Source: a bacterium (lineage in GTDB: Bacteria; Desulfobacterota; Binatia; HRBIN30; CADEER01). Taken from it: a DNA stretch of 49,072 nt. Location: NCBI GenBank assembly GCA_030430165.1, contig JAUIGL010000048.1:1-49072 (forward strand). The letters run 5' to 3'. The translations under genes were made by a program, and so were the position numbers. Shown here in pieces: positions 7,757 through 15,695 of this stretch. Each line of letters opens with the position of its first letter. Position 1 is the first letter of the stretch. The notes beneath the pieces were generated by a model that saw nothing but the letters and a program-made list of their open reading frames with translations, did no database searches and was not told the origin of the DNA.

Positions 7757-9049
7757 ATGCGCAGGTACTTCCTGACGATACTTTGCGCGTTCGCGATCGC
7801 CGCGAGCGCAACCGGCACACTGGCGGATTCCGCCAAGGTCGGAGACGCGTGGGTCTTGGACAGCAACAACTGGCAGCAAGCGGAGGGGCTGCTGCCGGAA
7901 GTCGTTCTCGAACGCGTCAAAAAGGGCGACTACTGGTACAACATCCAGCCGGTCGATCCCGAGAAGTTCAAGCAGAACTACTCGAAGCAGTTCTGGGCGG
8001 CGAGCGAATCGAACGCCGGCAAGTACACCGTGCTCGACGACGTCTGTGGCCTGGTCGACAAGAGCACCGGCAAGATCCCCGACTTCTACTTCGGACTGCC
8101 ATTCCCCGAGATCGACCCCGAGGATCCGCGCGCCGGCTGCAAGATCGCGTGGAACTTCAACTCGGCCGGCGGCCAGGGCGGCGGTGGCGGCGCCACCTTC
8201 ACGCTCAACGGCATCGACATGGGCGGGGAGTACAAGCGCATCAAAATCTGGACGCACCTGAAGGCCTACCTCGGCAAGCACGGCGGCCCGCTCGACAATC
8301 CCGAGAACCTGCGCTCGGCCGGCATCACCGGCGTCCTCGAGCCGACCGACATCGACGGGGTCGGCGGTCTGACCAAGCGCACCAACCACTGGGAAGAGCA
8401 GGACAAGAGCTGGTTCTACGTGCCGGCGACGCGGCGCGTTCGCCGCACCAGCTCCGCGTCGCGCTCCGACCCGGTGGCCGGCATGGACATCTTCGCCGAC
8501 GACCTCAACTGCTACGGCGGCAAGATCGAGTACTACCGGTGGAAGCTGGTCGGCAAGGGCGAGATCCTGGCACCGCTGTTGAGTCCCGACCCTCTCGTCA
8601 TGAAGAAGGAGTCGGCGACGCGCTGGAGCACCGAGATCCCGTACTTCAAGGGCGGTTACGAGACGCCCGGCGCGACCGGAGTCCCCTGGCTGATCGTCGA
8701 GAACCTGGTGCTCGTGCCGCGACCGGTATGGATCCTCGAGGGAGAGTCCGAGGATCCCTACTACAACTTCGGCAAGGTGATCATGTACATGGATCGCGAC
8801 ATGTACCGAATCTACTGGAAGCTGGTACACAACCGCGCCGGCGAATACTTCTACAACGCGATGTGCGCCTACCACTTCTCGCACGACAAGGAGATGACCT
8901 GGACGGCGGTCACCCCCAACCTCGTGGTCGGCGTCAACGACAAGCTGAACCGCGCCGCGCTCGGCGGCCGCTACAGCGAGCAGTTCATCGAGCACAACTT
9001 TCCCTACGACTACTTCACGCTGCAGACGCTGACTCACTTGTCGGACTGA
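7757..9049 (+). CDS. DUF1329 family secreted/outer-envelope protein
   Basis: A 430-residue protein with a clean signal peptide (MRRYFLTILCAFAIAASATG, cleavage near residue 23). The family features are an aromatic-rich body with WVLDSNNWQQAEGLLP, WSTEIPYFKGGYETPGATG, a YVPATRRVRR block and a C-terminal HNFPYDYFTLQTL. The DUF1329 fold is related to LolA/LolB-like lipoprotein carriers. Family genes usually sit beside DUF1302 genes, often with RND/MmpL-type exporters, where they are thought to act in envelope transport of hydrophobic compounds. ATG 7757 was chosen because GGGAG precedes it and the signal peptide starts there. Its usual partner (DUF1302) is present but converges from the opposite strand at 9547-11538. 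Confidence 0.87.
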   Translation: MRRYFLTILCAFAIAASATGTLADSAKVGDAWVLDSNNWQQAEGLLPEVVLERVKKGDYWYNIQPVDPEKFKQNYSKQFWAASESNAGKYTVLDDVCGLVDKSTGKIPDFYFGLPFPEIDPEDPRAGCKIAWNFNSAGGQGGGGGATFTLNGIDMGGEYKRIKIWTHLKAYLGKHGGPLDNPENLRSAGITGVLEPTDIDGVGGLTKRTNHWEEQDKSWFYVPATRRVRRTSSASRSDPVAGMDIFADDLNCYGGKIEYYRWKLVGKGEILAPLLSPDPLVMKKESATRWSTEIPYFKGGYETPGATGVPWLIVENLVLVPRPVWILEGESEDPYYNFGKVIMYMDRDMYRIYWKLVHNRAGEYFYNAMCAYHFSHDKEMTWTAVTPNLVVGVNDKLNRAALGGRYSEQFIEHNFPYDYFTLQTLTHLSD

Positions 9050-9065
9050 GCGTAGGAACCGGTCG

Positions 9066-9095
9066 CGCCCGGAACCGGTCCCCCGGTTCCGGGCG
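9066..9095 (+). terminator. Perfect 13-bp hairpin after the DUF1329 gene
   Basis: CGCCCGGAACCGG (9066-9078) pairs perfectly with CCGGTTCCGGGCG (9083-9095) around a 4-nt loop, 16 bp after the stop. No T run follows, so it is an atypical or rho-aided terminator or a 3' RNA-protecting stem. Confidence 0.6.
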
Positions 9096-9107
9096 TACAC
9101 ACCGATA

Positions 9108-9129
9108 GAAATCGGCGCAAGCCGATTTC
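9108..9129. other. 9-bp hairpin with GCAA tetraloop
   Basis: GAAATCGGC-GCAA-GCCGATTTC is a perfect stem closed by a GNRA-type tetraloop. It lies 12 bp beyond the first hairpin in the same 3' region. Confidence 0.55.
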
Positions 9130-9261
9130 AGTACCAAAACCTCTCCCCCTACGGGGGAGATGCCCCCGACAGGGGCAGAGAAGGCGAATGAAATGACTTC
9201 GCCGCCAGCGGCAAAGCACCGCTTTGATTCGGTCGGGCGGCTGTCGGTTTTCTGAGAACTA

Positions 9262-9425
9262 ATCAACGCCAAGGAGCGAAGACCTCGGAGCTCGGAAGAG
9301 ATCCGCTCAGCTTACTCGCGCAATGAAGAAGATTAGAAATGAAGAAGATCAGAATTGCGCGAGCGAGTAATTGGCCTGCGCTGCTGAGCTAGACTCTCTT
9401 CGCTCCTTCGCTCCTTGGCGTTGAT
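9262..9425. repeat. Long imperfect palindrome, family C
   Basis: Outer arms are a perfect 20-bp inverted repeat: ATCAACGCCAAGGAGCGAAG (9262-9281) and its complement at 9406-9425. Inner arms TTACTCGCGCAAT and ATTGCGCGAGCGAGTAA also pair. The right arm contains tandem 8-9-nt units (CTTCGCTC, CTTCGCTC, CTTGGCG). The apex is a tandem duplication of a 16-mer, AATGAAGAAGATTAGA, at 9322-9337 and 9338-9353 (one mismatch). No coding potential. Confidence 0.75.
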
Positions 9426-9460
9426 CGGTTAAGGCGGAGCGCCCGCTTCGAAGGAGCCGC

Positions 9461-9476
9461 GGCGGCGCCGCCTTTT
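9461..9476 (+). terminator. GC-rich palindrome followed by TTTT
   Basis: GGCGGCGCCGCC (9461-9472) is self-complementary and is followed by TTTT. It could end plus-strand transcripts that read through the DUF1329 hairpins. The stem is short with a strained loop, so this is tentative. Confidence 0.35.
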
Positions 9477-9546
9477 CCGAGACTGGTGATCACCCAACCA
9501 AGGCTACAACAGCGCGGAACAGCTCAACCTCGAAGAACGGTAGCGG

Positions 9547-11538
9547 CTATATGACGTACTCGAATTGGAACAGGAGATTGTCCCGGTCCTGCAGCAAACT
9601 GATTCCCTGGTTCCCCTTGAGGGCGGTGGTGTTGAGATAGTTGTAGGTCACCGTGAAGCGGAACGGGTCGACGCTGTAGGTGAGCGACGGCTGGATCACC
9701 CAGGAGTTGCCCCAGTCGTAGAAGATTCCGAGACTCGGCAGCAGCCGCCCACCGTAGTACGGGCTGGTGATCAACAGCGTCTGCAGGAACTGGTCCTTGG
9801 CGTTGTGCACGAAATTCGGAACCGCCGCATCGGTATTGCTGGCCAGGGATCCCAAGTGGATATCGGAGGAGATGACCTGGCGCTGCACCGGCAGCACCTC
9901 GCCGAGATAGATCTGCTCCTGCCCCGGCAGGTAGTCGAAGAACAGCCGATTGTCTCCCGGCAGAGTCTCACTGCTCAGCGGGACTCGCTTCTCCGCTCCC
10001 TTCAGGTGGCGGTAGAAGAACTGGGTGGTGATGAAGAAGCTGGAGTTGGGGTTGAGGTAACGAATCCACTGGTTGATATCGAGGCCGAGGACGACGTTCC
10101 ACGAATCGCCGGTGCGAGCCCCGGCGGAGCAGTACGGGTATTCCGGAGTTGCCCCGTTGGACTGATCCGGGTTCGCTTCCCCTTTGGCGTTCCTGAAGTT
10201 GCCGCCCGGGCAGCCGCCCAGTGAAAAGGTGAACGGGTCGACCGTACTCTGCGCGTTGCGCGGCTCGTTCTTGAAGTAGGCGGTCTCGAAACGAATGATC
10301 GGCTCGCCGCTGATTCCGAGCGGGCGCACCCACTCGGGAGGCAGGGCAAAGTTGCCGAAGACCCCGGTGACCTGCACCCGCGGGGCGACCTGCTGGGCCC
10401 AGATCGGGAAGCCCTGCGCCGGGCCGGGCGCGGAGATCGGGTTGGGAAAGCCCTGCCCCATCACGCGCACCGCCGGAATGTCGAAGTAGGTGTAGTAGTG
10501 CGCGAAGCCGAGCGCCAAATCGCTGATCCCGGGAAAAGGAGTGCTGGTGCGGAACTGGAACCCGCCCCGCGCGTCTTCGAAGTTGCGGCTCGGCTTGTAG
10601 CGCTGGGTCAGGATCGACAGCGTCGGCACGTTGACGTTCGGCGGACCCCAAGCCGACCCCGTGGCGACCCCGGGCGAGAAGCCGACGTCGTCGTCGATGG
10701 CGATGAAACCTTCGAGGTACGACTCGTAGAACGGAAGCTTCGACAGGACGGAAAGACCTGGGATGCCGGTGCGCGAGAAGTCGCCGAGGTACCAGGTCAT
10801 GCGCAGCATATCGAGCGGCACACGGCGCTCGTCGAGACTCACCAGGAAGCCACCGAAGCTCGCGTCGAGCGGGTTGATGTTGTCGAGCAGGCGGAAGATA
10901 TCGGTCTCGCCCCAGGCCAGGATCTGGCGCCCGAAGCGGGCCGTGATCGGGCCGACCTGCGCTTGCACATACGCCTGGAAAAGCCGGTTGCGCACCGTGC
11001 CGACGTCGCGCAGGCGACCGCGGTCGCGGGCGGTGATCTGTGCACGGGTAGGAACGTTCGGATTGTCCGGAAAGGGCGAATTCTGAACCAACACCGGGTT
11101 GTTCCACTGCTCGTGGGTGCGAAATTCAGACGGCCCGTAATCGTAGATGCCCTCGAACTCGCCGCGATACGCCAGGTAGTACTTCAGCCGCCGCATCTTG
11201 AACGGCAGCTTGTTGAGCAAGGCGAACGGTCCGAACCCCTCGTTCCAGAGGCGCGTGATGTTGTGCTTGAGCTCGACCTCGGTGAAGACGCGGTGCTGGC
11301 GCAAGGCTCCGGCGGTCGACACCGGAAAGGTGACGTTACGGGCCGTCTGGCGAACGCCGTCCGACAGGATCTGTGCGTTGGTGTCCTCGGTACCGATTCG
11401 GACCGCGGTATAGGCCCGAAGCCCGAGTTGGATCTCACCGTCGCTGTCGATCGGCGCCGCTGAGAGCTGCGACGCACAAAGCACGAAGGCGATCAGACCA
11501 CTCGCTGCGATCCCCCGGTACCGTTCCCGTTTCGGCAT
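9547..11538 (-). CDS. DUF1302 family outer-membrane protein
   Basis: A 663-residue protein with a signal peptide (MPKRERYRGIAASGLIAFVL..., cleavage near SAAPID). The family block GRQILAWGETDIFRLLDNIN lies around residue 210, followed by ERRVPLDMLR. It ends in an aromatic beta-strand (LFQFEYVI) as outer-membrane barrels do. DUF1302 proteins are large barrel-like proteins paired with DUF1329 proteins, presumably moving hydrophobic molecules across the outer membrane. ATG 11538 was chosen because a strong GGAGGGGG site precedes it; an upstream ATG at 11562 is possible and adds eight residues. Cysteines in the central loop (GGCPGGNF, YPYCSAG) may form a disulfide. Transcribed divergently from the small secreted-protein gene. 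Confidence 0.86.
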   Translation of the reverse strand: MPKRERYRGIAASGLIAFVLCASQLSAAPIDSDGEIQLGLRAYTAVRIGTEDTNAQILSDGVRQTARNVTFPVSTAGALRQHRVFTEVELKHNITRLWNEGFGPFALLNKLPFKMRRLKYYLAYRGEFEGIYDYGPSEFRTHEQWNNPVLVQNSPFPDNPNVPTRAQITARDRGRLRDVGTVRNRLFQAYVQAQVGPITARFGRQILAWGETDIFRLLDNINPLDASFGGFLVSLDERRVPLDMLRMTWYLGDFSRTGIPGLSVLSKLPFYESYLEGFIAIDDDVGFSPGVATGSAWGPPNVNVPTLSILTQRYKPSRNFEDARGGFQFRTSTPFPGISDLALGFAHYYTYFDIPAVRVMGQGFPNPISAPGPAQGFPIWAQQVAPRVQVTGVFGNFALPPEWVRPLGISGEPIIRFETAYFKNEPRNAQSTVDPFTFSLGGCPGGNFRNAKGEANPDQSNGATPEYPYCSAGARTGDSWNVVLGLDINQWIRYLNPNSSFFITTQFFYRHLKGAEKRVPLSSETLPGDNRLFFDYLPGQEQIYLGEVLPVQRQVISSDIHLGSLASNTDAAVPNFVHNAKDQFLQTLLITSPYYGGRLLPSLGIFYDWGNSWVIQPSLTYSVDPFRFTVTYNYLNTTALKGNQGISLLQDRDNLLFQFEYVI

Positions 11539-11702
11539 TCCCCCTCCGATCGACGCCCTCATGTTTGAAAACTCCGCCCGGCTTGAGGCATTAGTGTTGC
11601 GGGCGGCGAATCTGCGCGAGAGCGACGATCAAGCGTTTATCGACAGCGCGCCTCGATGTCCAGGGAAACGGGCTCGATAGAATCGATGACAACGGGGGGA
11701 AC

Positions 11703-12092
11703 ATGGCGAGAATCATCACGGCACTGCTGATCGCAGGTCTGTCATTGGCAGCAAACGGAGCCTACGCGTGGGACGACGACCTCGGCGCGGTGGTCTACGG
11801 CGTCGCCGCCGGGACCGTCACCGCGACGCCGGCTGGAAGCAGCGCCGCAACCGTGACGCCAACCGCAACCCCCGAGCCGCCGACGGAGATCCCGACGGAA
11901 ACCCCGCGAACCCTCGAGCTCGTCCTCGACCAGGGAGGCTGCGCCATCGTGCCACCGCGGATCGGCAGCGCAGCTCGGCCTGCCGCCCGGTCAGAATCCG
12001 GACTCGCGCTGGCTTGGGTCGCAATTCCGCCCGCTGCCATTTGGTTCGCCGGCCGGCGCAGGCGGCGGCGCAAGAGGCGGCCGCGTGACTGA
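11703..12092 (+). CDS. Small secreted Thr/Pro-rich protein with C-terminal Cys-TM-Arg tail
   Basis: A 129-residue protein of unknown function. The signal peptide is MARIITALLIAGLSLAANGAYA. A low-complexity Thr/Pro/Ala linker (TVTPTATPEPPTEIPTETP) follows. The C terminus has GGCAIVPP, a hydrophobic segment (LALAWVAIPPAAIWFAG) and an Arg/Lys-rich tail (RRRRRRKRRPRD). This tripartite layout resembles protein-sorting tails such as MYXO-CTERM, in which a Cys-containing motif, a TM helix and a basic end direct surface anchoring. That assignment is inference. The gene's last 8 bases overlap the start of the DUF35 gene. Almost the whole mature protein is linker and tail, so it may be a stub or a carrier of unknown kind. 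Confidence 0.6.
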   Translation: MARIITALLIAGLSLAANGAYAWDDDLGAVVYGVAAGTVTATPAGSSAATVTPTATPEPPTEIPTETPRTLELVLDQGGCAIVPPRIGSAARPAARSESGLALAWVAIPPAAIWFAGRRRRRRKRRPRD

Positions 12093-12513
12093 CCTGCCGT
12101 TCCGCATCCTGCCGCAACTCGACGATCTCAACAGAACTTTTTGGACCTCCGGGAAGGAAGGCAAGCTGCGCTTCCTGAGTTGCGAGGAGTGCGGCTACCT
12201 GATTCACCCGCCGGCGCCGATCTGCCCGCGGGATCTGTCGAAAAAGCTGGCGCCGCGCGCGGTGTCGGGCAACGCCACGGTCGCCACTTTCTCGATCAAC
12301 CACCAGGCTTGGATGCCGGGACCCGAGCTGCCGTACGTCGTCGCCATCGTCGAGATCGATGAGCAGCCGTCGCTTCGCCTGACGACCAACATCGTCCACT
12401 GCGAGCCGCAGGAGGTTCACATCGGCATGAAGGTGCGCGCGATCTTCGAGCACCGCCCAGACGACGAAGAGGACATCTGGATTCCGATCTTCGAGCCGAT
12501 TCCGACCGCCTGA
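12085..12513 (+). CDS. DUF35 OB-fold / zinc-ribbon acyl-CoA-associated protein
   Basis: A 142-residue cytoplasmic protein. It has an N-terminal zinc-ribbon segment (FLSCEECGYLIHPPAPICPRD), then an OB-fold with AVSGNATVATFSINHQAW and a C-terminal VRAIFEHRPDDEEDIWIPIFEP. Normally the ribbon uses four cysteines (CxxC...CPxC). Here the last position appears to be Asp (CPRD), so the metal site may be three-Cys or altered. DUF35 proteins form complexes with SCP2-type thiolases or aldolases (for example in steroid side-chain retro-aldol cleavage). The thiolase-like gene follows directly, its ATG sharing one base with this TGA. The start overlaps the preceding gene by 8 bp. Confidence 0.9.
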   Translation: MTDLPFRILPQLDDLNRTFWTSGKEGKLRFLSCEECGYLIHPPAPICPRDLSKKLAPRAVSGNATVATFSINHQAWMPGPELPYVVAIVEIDEQPSLRLTTNIVHCEPQEVHIGMKVRAIFEHRPDDEEDIWIPIFEPIPTA

Positions 12514-13721
12514 TGTTATCCGCCGACGAACAGATCGAAAAGCGGGCGTGCATCAGCGGCGCCGGGCAGTCCGAGATCGGCCGCCGTCTCTATCGCGACC
12601 CCCTGGAGCTGACTCTCGACGCCTGCGTCGCGGCGATCGAAGACGCCGGGCTGACGACGCGCGACATCGACGGAATCTCCACCTACCCGGGCATGGCGCC
12701 GACTCCACCCGGATTCTCCGGGGCACACCTCACCGAGGTGCACGACGCTCTTCGTCTCGAGGTCGGCTGGTTCGGCTCCGGGATCGAGACCTCGGGACAA
12801 CTCGGCTCGGTCATCAACGCCTGCCTGGCGGTCGGCGCCGGATTGGCGAATCACGTGCTCTGCTTCCGCAGCGTCTGGGAGGCCAGCGCCCAAGGCGGGC
12901 AAGGGCGCAAGGCGGCGATGCCGGGCGCCGGGCGCGGCGGCGGCTTTCGCGCATCCGGCATGATGCAGTGGACGCTGCCCTTCTACGCGCCGTCAGCGGC
13001 CATCTGGATCGCAATGTTCGCCCAGAAACACTTCCACCAGTACGGCACCACTCGCGAGCAGATGGCGCAGATCGCGCTCAACGCGCGACGCAACGCCGGG
13101 CGCAACCCCGCCGCCATCTATCGACAGCCGATGACGATGGAGGACTATTTCGACGCGCGCATCATCTCGACGCCTTTCTGCTTGTTCGACTGCGACGTGC
13201 CCGCCGACGGCGCGACCGCGGTGATCGTCTCGCGCCGCGAGCGAGCGCGCGACCTGCGCAAGCGTCCGATCGGCGTCGAGGCGGTCGGCACCGCGCTGCG
13301 CGGGCGTCCGTCCTGGGACCAGTTCGACGATCTGACGACGATGGCCAACCGCGACGCCGCGGCGCACCTGTGGACGCGCACGGATCTCGGGCCGGCCGAC
13401 GTCGACGTCGCCGAGATCTACGACGGCTTCTCCTTCCTCACCATGTCCTGGATCGAAGCTCTGGGCTTCTGCGCGGTGGGCGAGAGCGGGCCCTTCATCG
13501 AAGGCGGACAACGCATCGCGCCCGACGGCGAGCTGCCGCTCAACACCCACGGCGGCCAGCTGTCGGCAGGCCGGCTGCACGGCTACGGATTTCTCCACGA
13601 AGCTTGCGTCCAGCTCTGGCAAGAAGGCGGAGAGCGGCAGATCCCGAAGCCGCCGCAGGTCGCGGTCGCCGCCGCCGGCGGCGGCAATACCTGCGGCTGC
13701 ATGCTGCTGACGATCGACTGA
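12513..13721 (+). CDS. SCP2-type thiolase-like protein (thiolase/Ltp2-like aldolase partner of DUF35)
   Basis: A 402-residue thiolase-superfamily protein of the lipid-transfer/SCP-x branch: ISGAGQSEIGRR at the start, EIYDGFSFLTMSWIEALGF and LPLNTHGGQLSAGRLHGYGF in the C-terminal half, and an end segment AAAGGGNTCGCMLL. Aligning by eye the nucleophile helix (ETSGQLGSVINACLAVGAG) against SCP2 thiolases (CSTGSTAL...), the nucleophilic Cys position falls on Ser/Thr. This is as in Ltp2-type proteins, which act as aldolases with a DUF35 subunit rather than as thiolases. That alignment is manual and could be off; a Cys occurs ten residues on. Coupled to the DUF35 gene through TGATG, so the two are almost certainly one complex acting on a CoA thioester side chain. 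Confidence 0.87.
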   Translation: MLSADEQIEKRACISGAGQSEIGRRLYRDPLELTLDACVAAIEDAGLTTRDIDGISTYPGMAPTPPGFSGAHLTEVHDALRLEVGWFGSGIETSGQLGSVINACLAVGAGLANHVLCFRSVWEASAQGGQGRKAAMPGAGRGGGFRASGMMQWTLPFYAPSAAIWIAMFAQKHFHQYGTTREQMAQIALNARRNAGRNPAAIYRQPMTMEDYFDARIISTPFCLFDCDVPADGATAVIVSRRERARDLRKRPIGVEAVGTALRGRPSWDQFDDLTTMANRDAAAHLWTRTDLGPADVDVAEIYDGFSFLTMSWIEALGFCAVGESGPFIEGGQRIAPDGELPLNTHGGQLSAGRLHGYGFLHEACVQLWQEGGERQIPKPPQVAVAAAGGGNTCGCMLLTID

Positions 13722-13795
13722 ACCGGGTCCGAGCGCGGCGACTCGCGGCCGCGACGAGCATTCCTCCCATCGGCAAAGGTTGGTAAGGAACGCGT

Positions 13796-14638
13796 ATGAG
13801 TCGCCCCAACCAGCCTTCGCGCAAGTACGACGTCGAACGCTGGAGCGACGGCCTGCCGGCGCCGTCCGACGACGACGAGCTCACCGTCGAGGAACCGCTC
13901 GAGATTCGCATCGGCGGCAAGTCGGTAGCCGTCACGATGCGCACGCCGGGGCACGACGAGGAGCTGGCCGCCGGGTTTTGCGTCACCGAGGGTATCGTCG
14001 GCGACGGCGACGACATCGCCCGCGTCGCGATCTGCGACGAGGCGGCGGACGACAACGTCGTCGATGTCACCCTCGATCGCGGCGCGCTTCGACCCGAGGC
14101 CCTCGCTCGCGCCCAGCGCGCCACCTACCTGTCGAGCTCGTGCGGGATTTGCGGCAAGCAGTCGATCGACCGAATCGAGCAAATGGCCCGCCCCCTACGC
14201 CCGGGCCAACCGACCGTCGGTGCCGCCCAGCTCGCCGGTCTCCCCGCGAAGATGCGACGCCGGCAGACGGTGTTCTCCAAGACGGGCGGCCTGCACTCGG
14301 CCGCAGTCTTCGATCGCGACGGCAACCTCACCGTTCTGCGCGAGGACATCGGCAGACACAACGCGGTGGACAAGGTGATTGGCAACTGCCTGCTGCAACG
14401 GCGACGCCCGGACGACGCGGCCGTCCTACTCGTCAGCGGCCGAGCCAGCTTCGAAGTGCTGCAGAAAGCGGCCCTGGCGCGCATCCCGATCGTCGCCGCG
14501 GTGAGCGCTCCGAGCTCGCTCGCCACCGACCTGGCGCGCAAACTGAACCTCACCCTGGTCGGCTTCCTGCGCCGCGGGCGGTTCAACGTCTACTCCGGGG
14601 CGGACCGAATCACCCCCGCCAATCCTCATAAAAATTAG
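13796..14638 (+). CDS. fdhD: Formate dehydrogenase accessory sulfurtransferase FdhD
   Basis: A 280-residue protein matching FdhD: VEEPLEIRIGG, TPGHDEELAAGF, the redox motif SSSCGICGK with Cys116 and Cys119, FSKTGGLHSAA, LREDIGRHNAVDK and LVSGRASFEVLQKA. FdhD passes sulfur from a cysteine desulfurase (IscS) to the molybdenum cofactor, which makes formate dehydrogenases active. Both cysteines of the CxxC are kept. ATG 13796 follows TAAGGAA. No formate dehydrogenase or molybdopterin enzyme is in the window. The gene converges with a MOSC-domain gene, itself linked to molybdenum-cofactor sulfur chemistry. It lies 74 bp after the thiolase gene, perhaps as a separate unit. Confidence 0.95.
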   Translation: MSRPNQPSRKYDVERWSDGLPAPSDDDELTVEEPLEIRIGGKSVAVTMRTPGHDEELAAGFCVTEGIVGDGDDIARVAICDEAADDNVVDVTLDRGALRPEALARAQRATYLSSSCGICGKQSIDRIEQMARPLRPGQPTVGAAQLAGLPAKMRRRQTVFSKTGGLHSAAVFDRDGNLTVLREDIGRHNAVDKVIGNCLLQRRRPDDAAVLLVSGRASFEVLQKAALARIPIVAAVSAPSSLATDLARKLNLTLVGFLRRGRFNVYSGADRITPANPHKN

Positions 14639-14830
14639 CCGGTATTCCTTTGCAGTTTACTTAGAATTAATTTGCCTAATGACACACCGCAGCATTTTTC
14701 GCCGCGGAGAAATTGACGTCACCAGCCAACCCTGGCGTAGTCACGAGCGGGAGGTCGGCCGCCAAGGAAACGAGTGGCGGCGGCTGAGCGGCTGGTAGCC
14801 GGCCTCCCACTGAAACCGAGGTGGCCCGAC

Positions 14831-15682
14831 TCAGTCGCCGAGCAACTCGACCGGATCCCCGGCTTGCACCTCGCCTCCGCTGACGACGCTGGCGTAAACT
14901 CCGAGGTTGTGGTCGGCCTCGCGCACCAGGGCTCGCATGATGCGCGGATCCTTGGGCACGTCCTCGAACGGCAGGGTCGTCATCACACAGCGCGGACACT
15001 CGGACTCGACCCTGAGCTCGCAGTTGCCGACCCGCAGCCGCTTGCCGACCCAGTCGAGCTCGGGGAAGCCGGCCGCAGCGTCCGCGATCAGAAAGTTCGG
15101 CCGAAACCTGCGCACGTCGATCGCCGATTCGGGCAACAGCTCGGCCAATCGCGCCAGGGACTCCTCGCTCACCAGCAGGATCGGGTAGGCGTCGAAGTAG
15201 GTCCCCGGCGGCGACTCGTACTCGAGAATCTCCGGCGGCATCTTGGAGAGATCCGGCAGGCCTTCGTCCGCTTGCAGCGCGAACAACTCGCGCAGCTCGG
15301 TCTCGAGGTCCTCGTGATCGGGCTCACCGCGACGGTAATGGTCGAGATCGGCCGCAGGTTGCAGTGGCCATATCGTAACCTCCCGGCCGAGCGCAGCCGT
15401 CAGCGTCGCCGACGCATCCCGAGCATCGCTCATCACGGTGCCGCCGCCGGGGGTCGTGATCTCGGCAGGCACCACAGCCCCACCTTCGGGAGGGACCGGA
15501 TACGAAGCGCGGAACTTCATCAGGTCGGGAATCTTCTTGGCGCCGCGAATGCCGCCCTTCACTTCGTCGCGCAGCGCCCACACACGGTCGCCGAGCAACC
15601 CGCGCTCGGACACCGACGCAACCTCCAGCCGCTCGCCCTGCATCGACTTGACCGGATACCGCCAGATCTCGCTCACCTTCAT
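14831..15682 (-). CDS. MOSC domain protein (MOSC_N + MOSC)
   Basis: A 283-residue protein. It opens with MKVSEIWRYPVKSMQGERL and GLLGDRVWAL, typical of the MOSC N-terminal beta-barrel domain. The C-terminal MOSC domain has RRFRPNFLI and the conserved cysteine region ESECPRCVMTTLPFED, the presumed sulfur- or cofactor-binding site. The family relates to the C-terminal domain of molybdenum-cofactor sulfurase and to mARC-type proteins; this one lacks the aminotransferase domain and the C-terminal ferredoxin of some YcbX proteins. ATG 15682 was chosen because homology begins there; upstream sequence belongs to the family B element starting 13 bp away. Likely role: molybdenum-cofactor or sulfur-transfer chemistry. 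Converges with fdhD across a 192-bp AT-richer gap. Confidence 0.88.
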   Translation of the reverse strand: MKVSEIWRYPVKSMQGERLEVASVSERGLLGDRVWALRDEVKGGIRGAKKIPDLMKFRASYPVPPEGGAVVPAEITTPGGGTVMSDARDASATLTAALGREVTIWPLQPAADLDHYRRGEPDHEDLETELRELFALQADEGLPDLSKMPPEILEYESPPGTYFDAYPILLVSEESLARLAELLPESAIDVRRFRPNFLIADAAAGFPELDWVGKRLRVGNCELRVESECPRCVMTTLPFEDVPKDPRIMRALVREADHNLGVYASVVSGGEVQAGDPVELLGD

Positions 15683-15695
15683 CAATACCAAGCTC

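Larger units (their letters stand above)
9050..9546. other. 497-bp convergent gap packed with hairpins; no gene seen
   Basis: The gap between the DUF1329 (+) and DUF1302 (-) stops holds, in order: a 13-bp perfect hairpin (9066-9095), a 9-bp GCAA-loop hairpin (9108-9129), small C-rich/G-rich stems (9142-9160 and 9161-9177), a 164-bp imperfect palindrome (9262-9425), and a GC palindrome followed by TTTT (9461-9476). I see no start/RBS/coding pattern. Confidence 0.75.
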
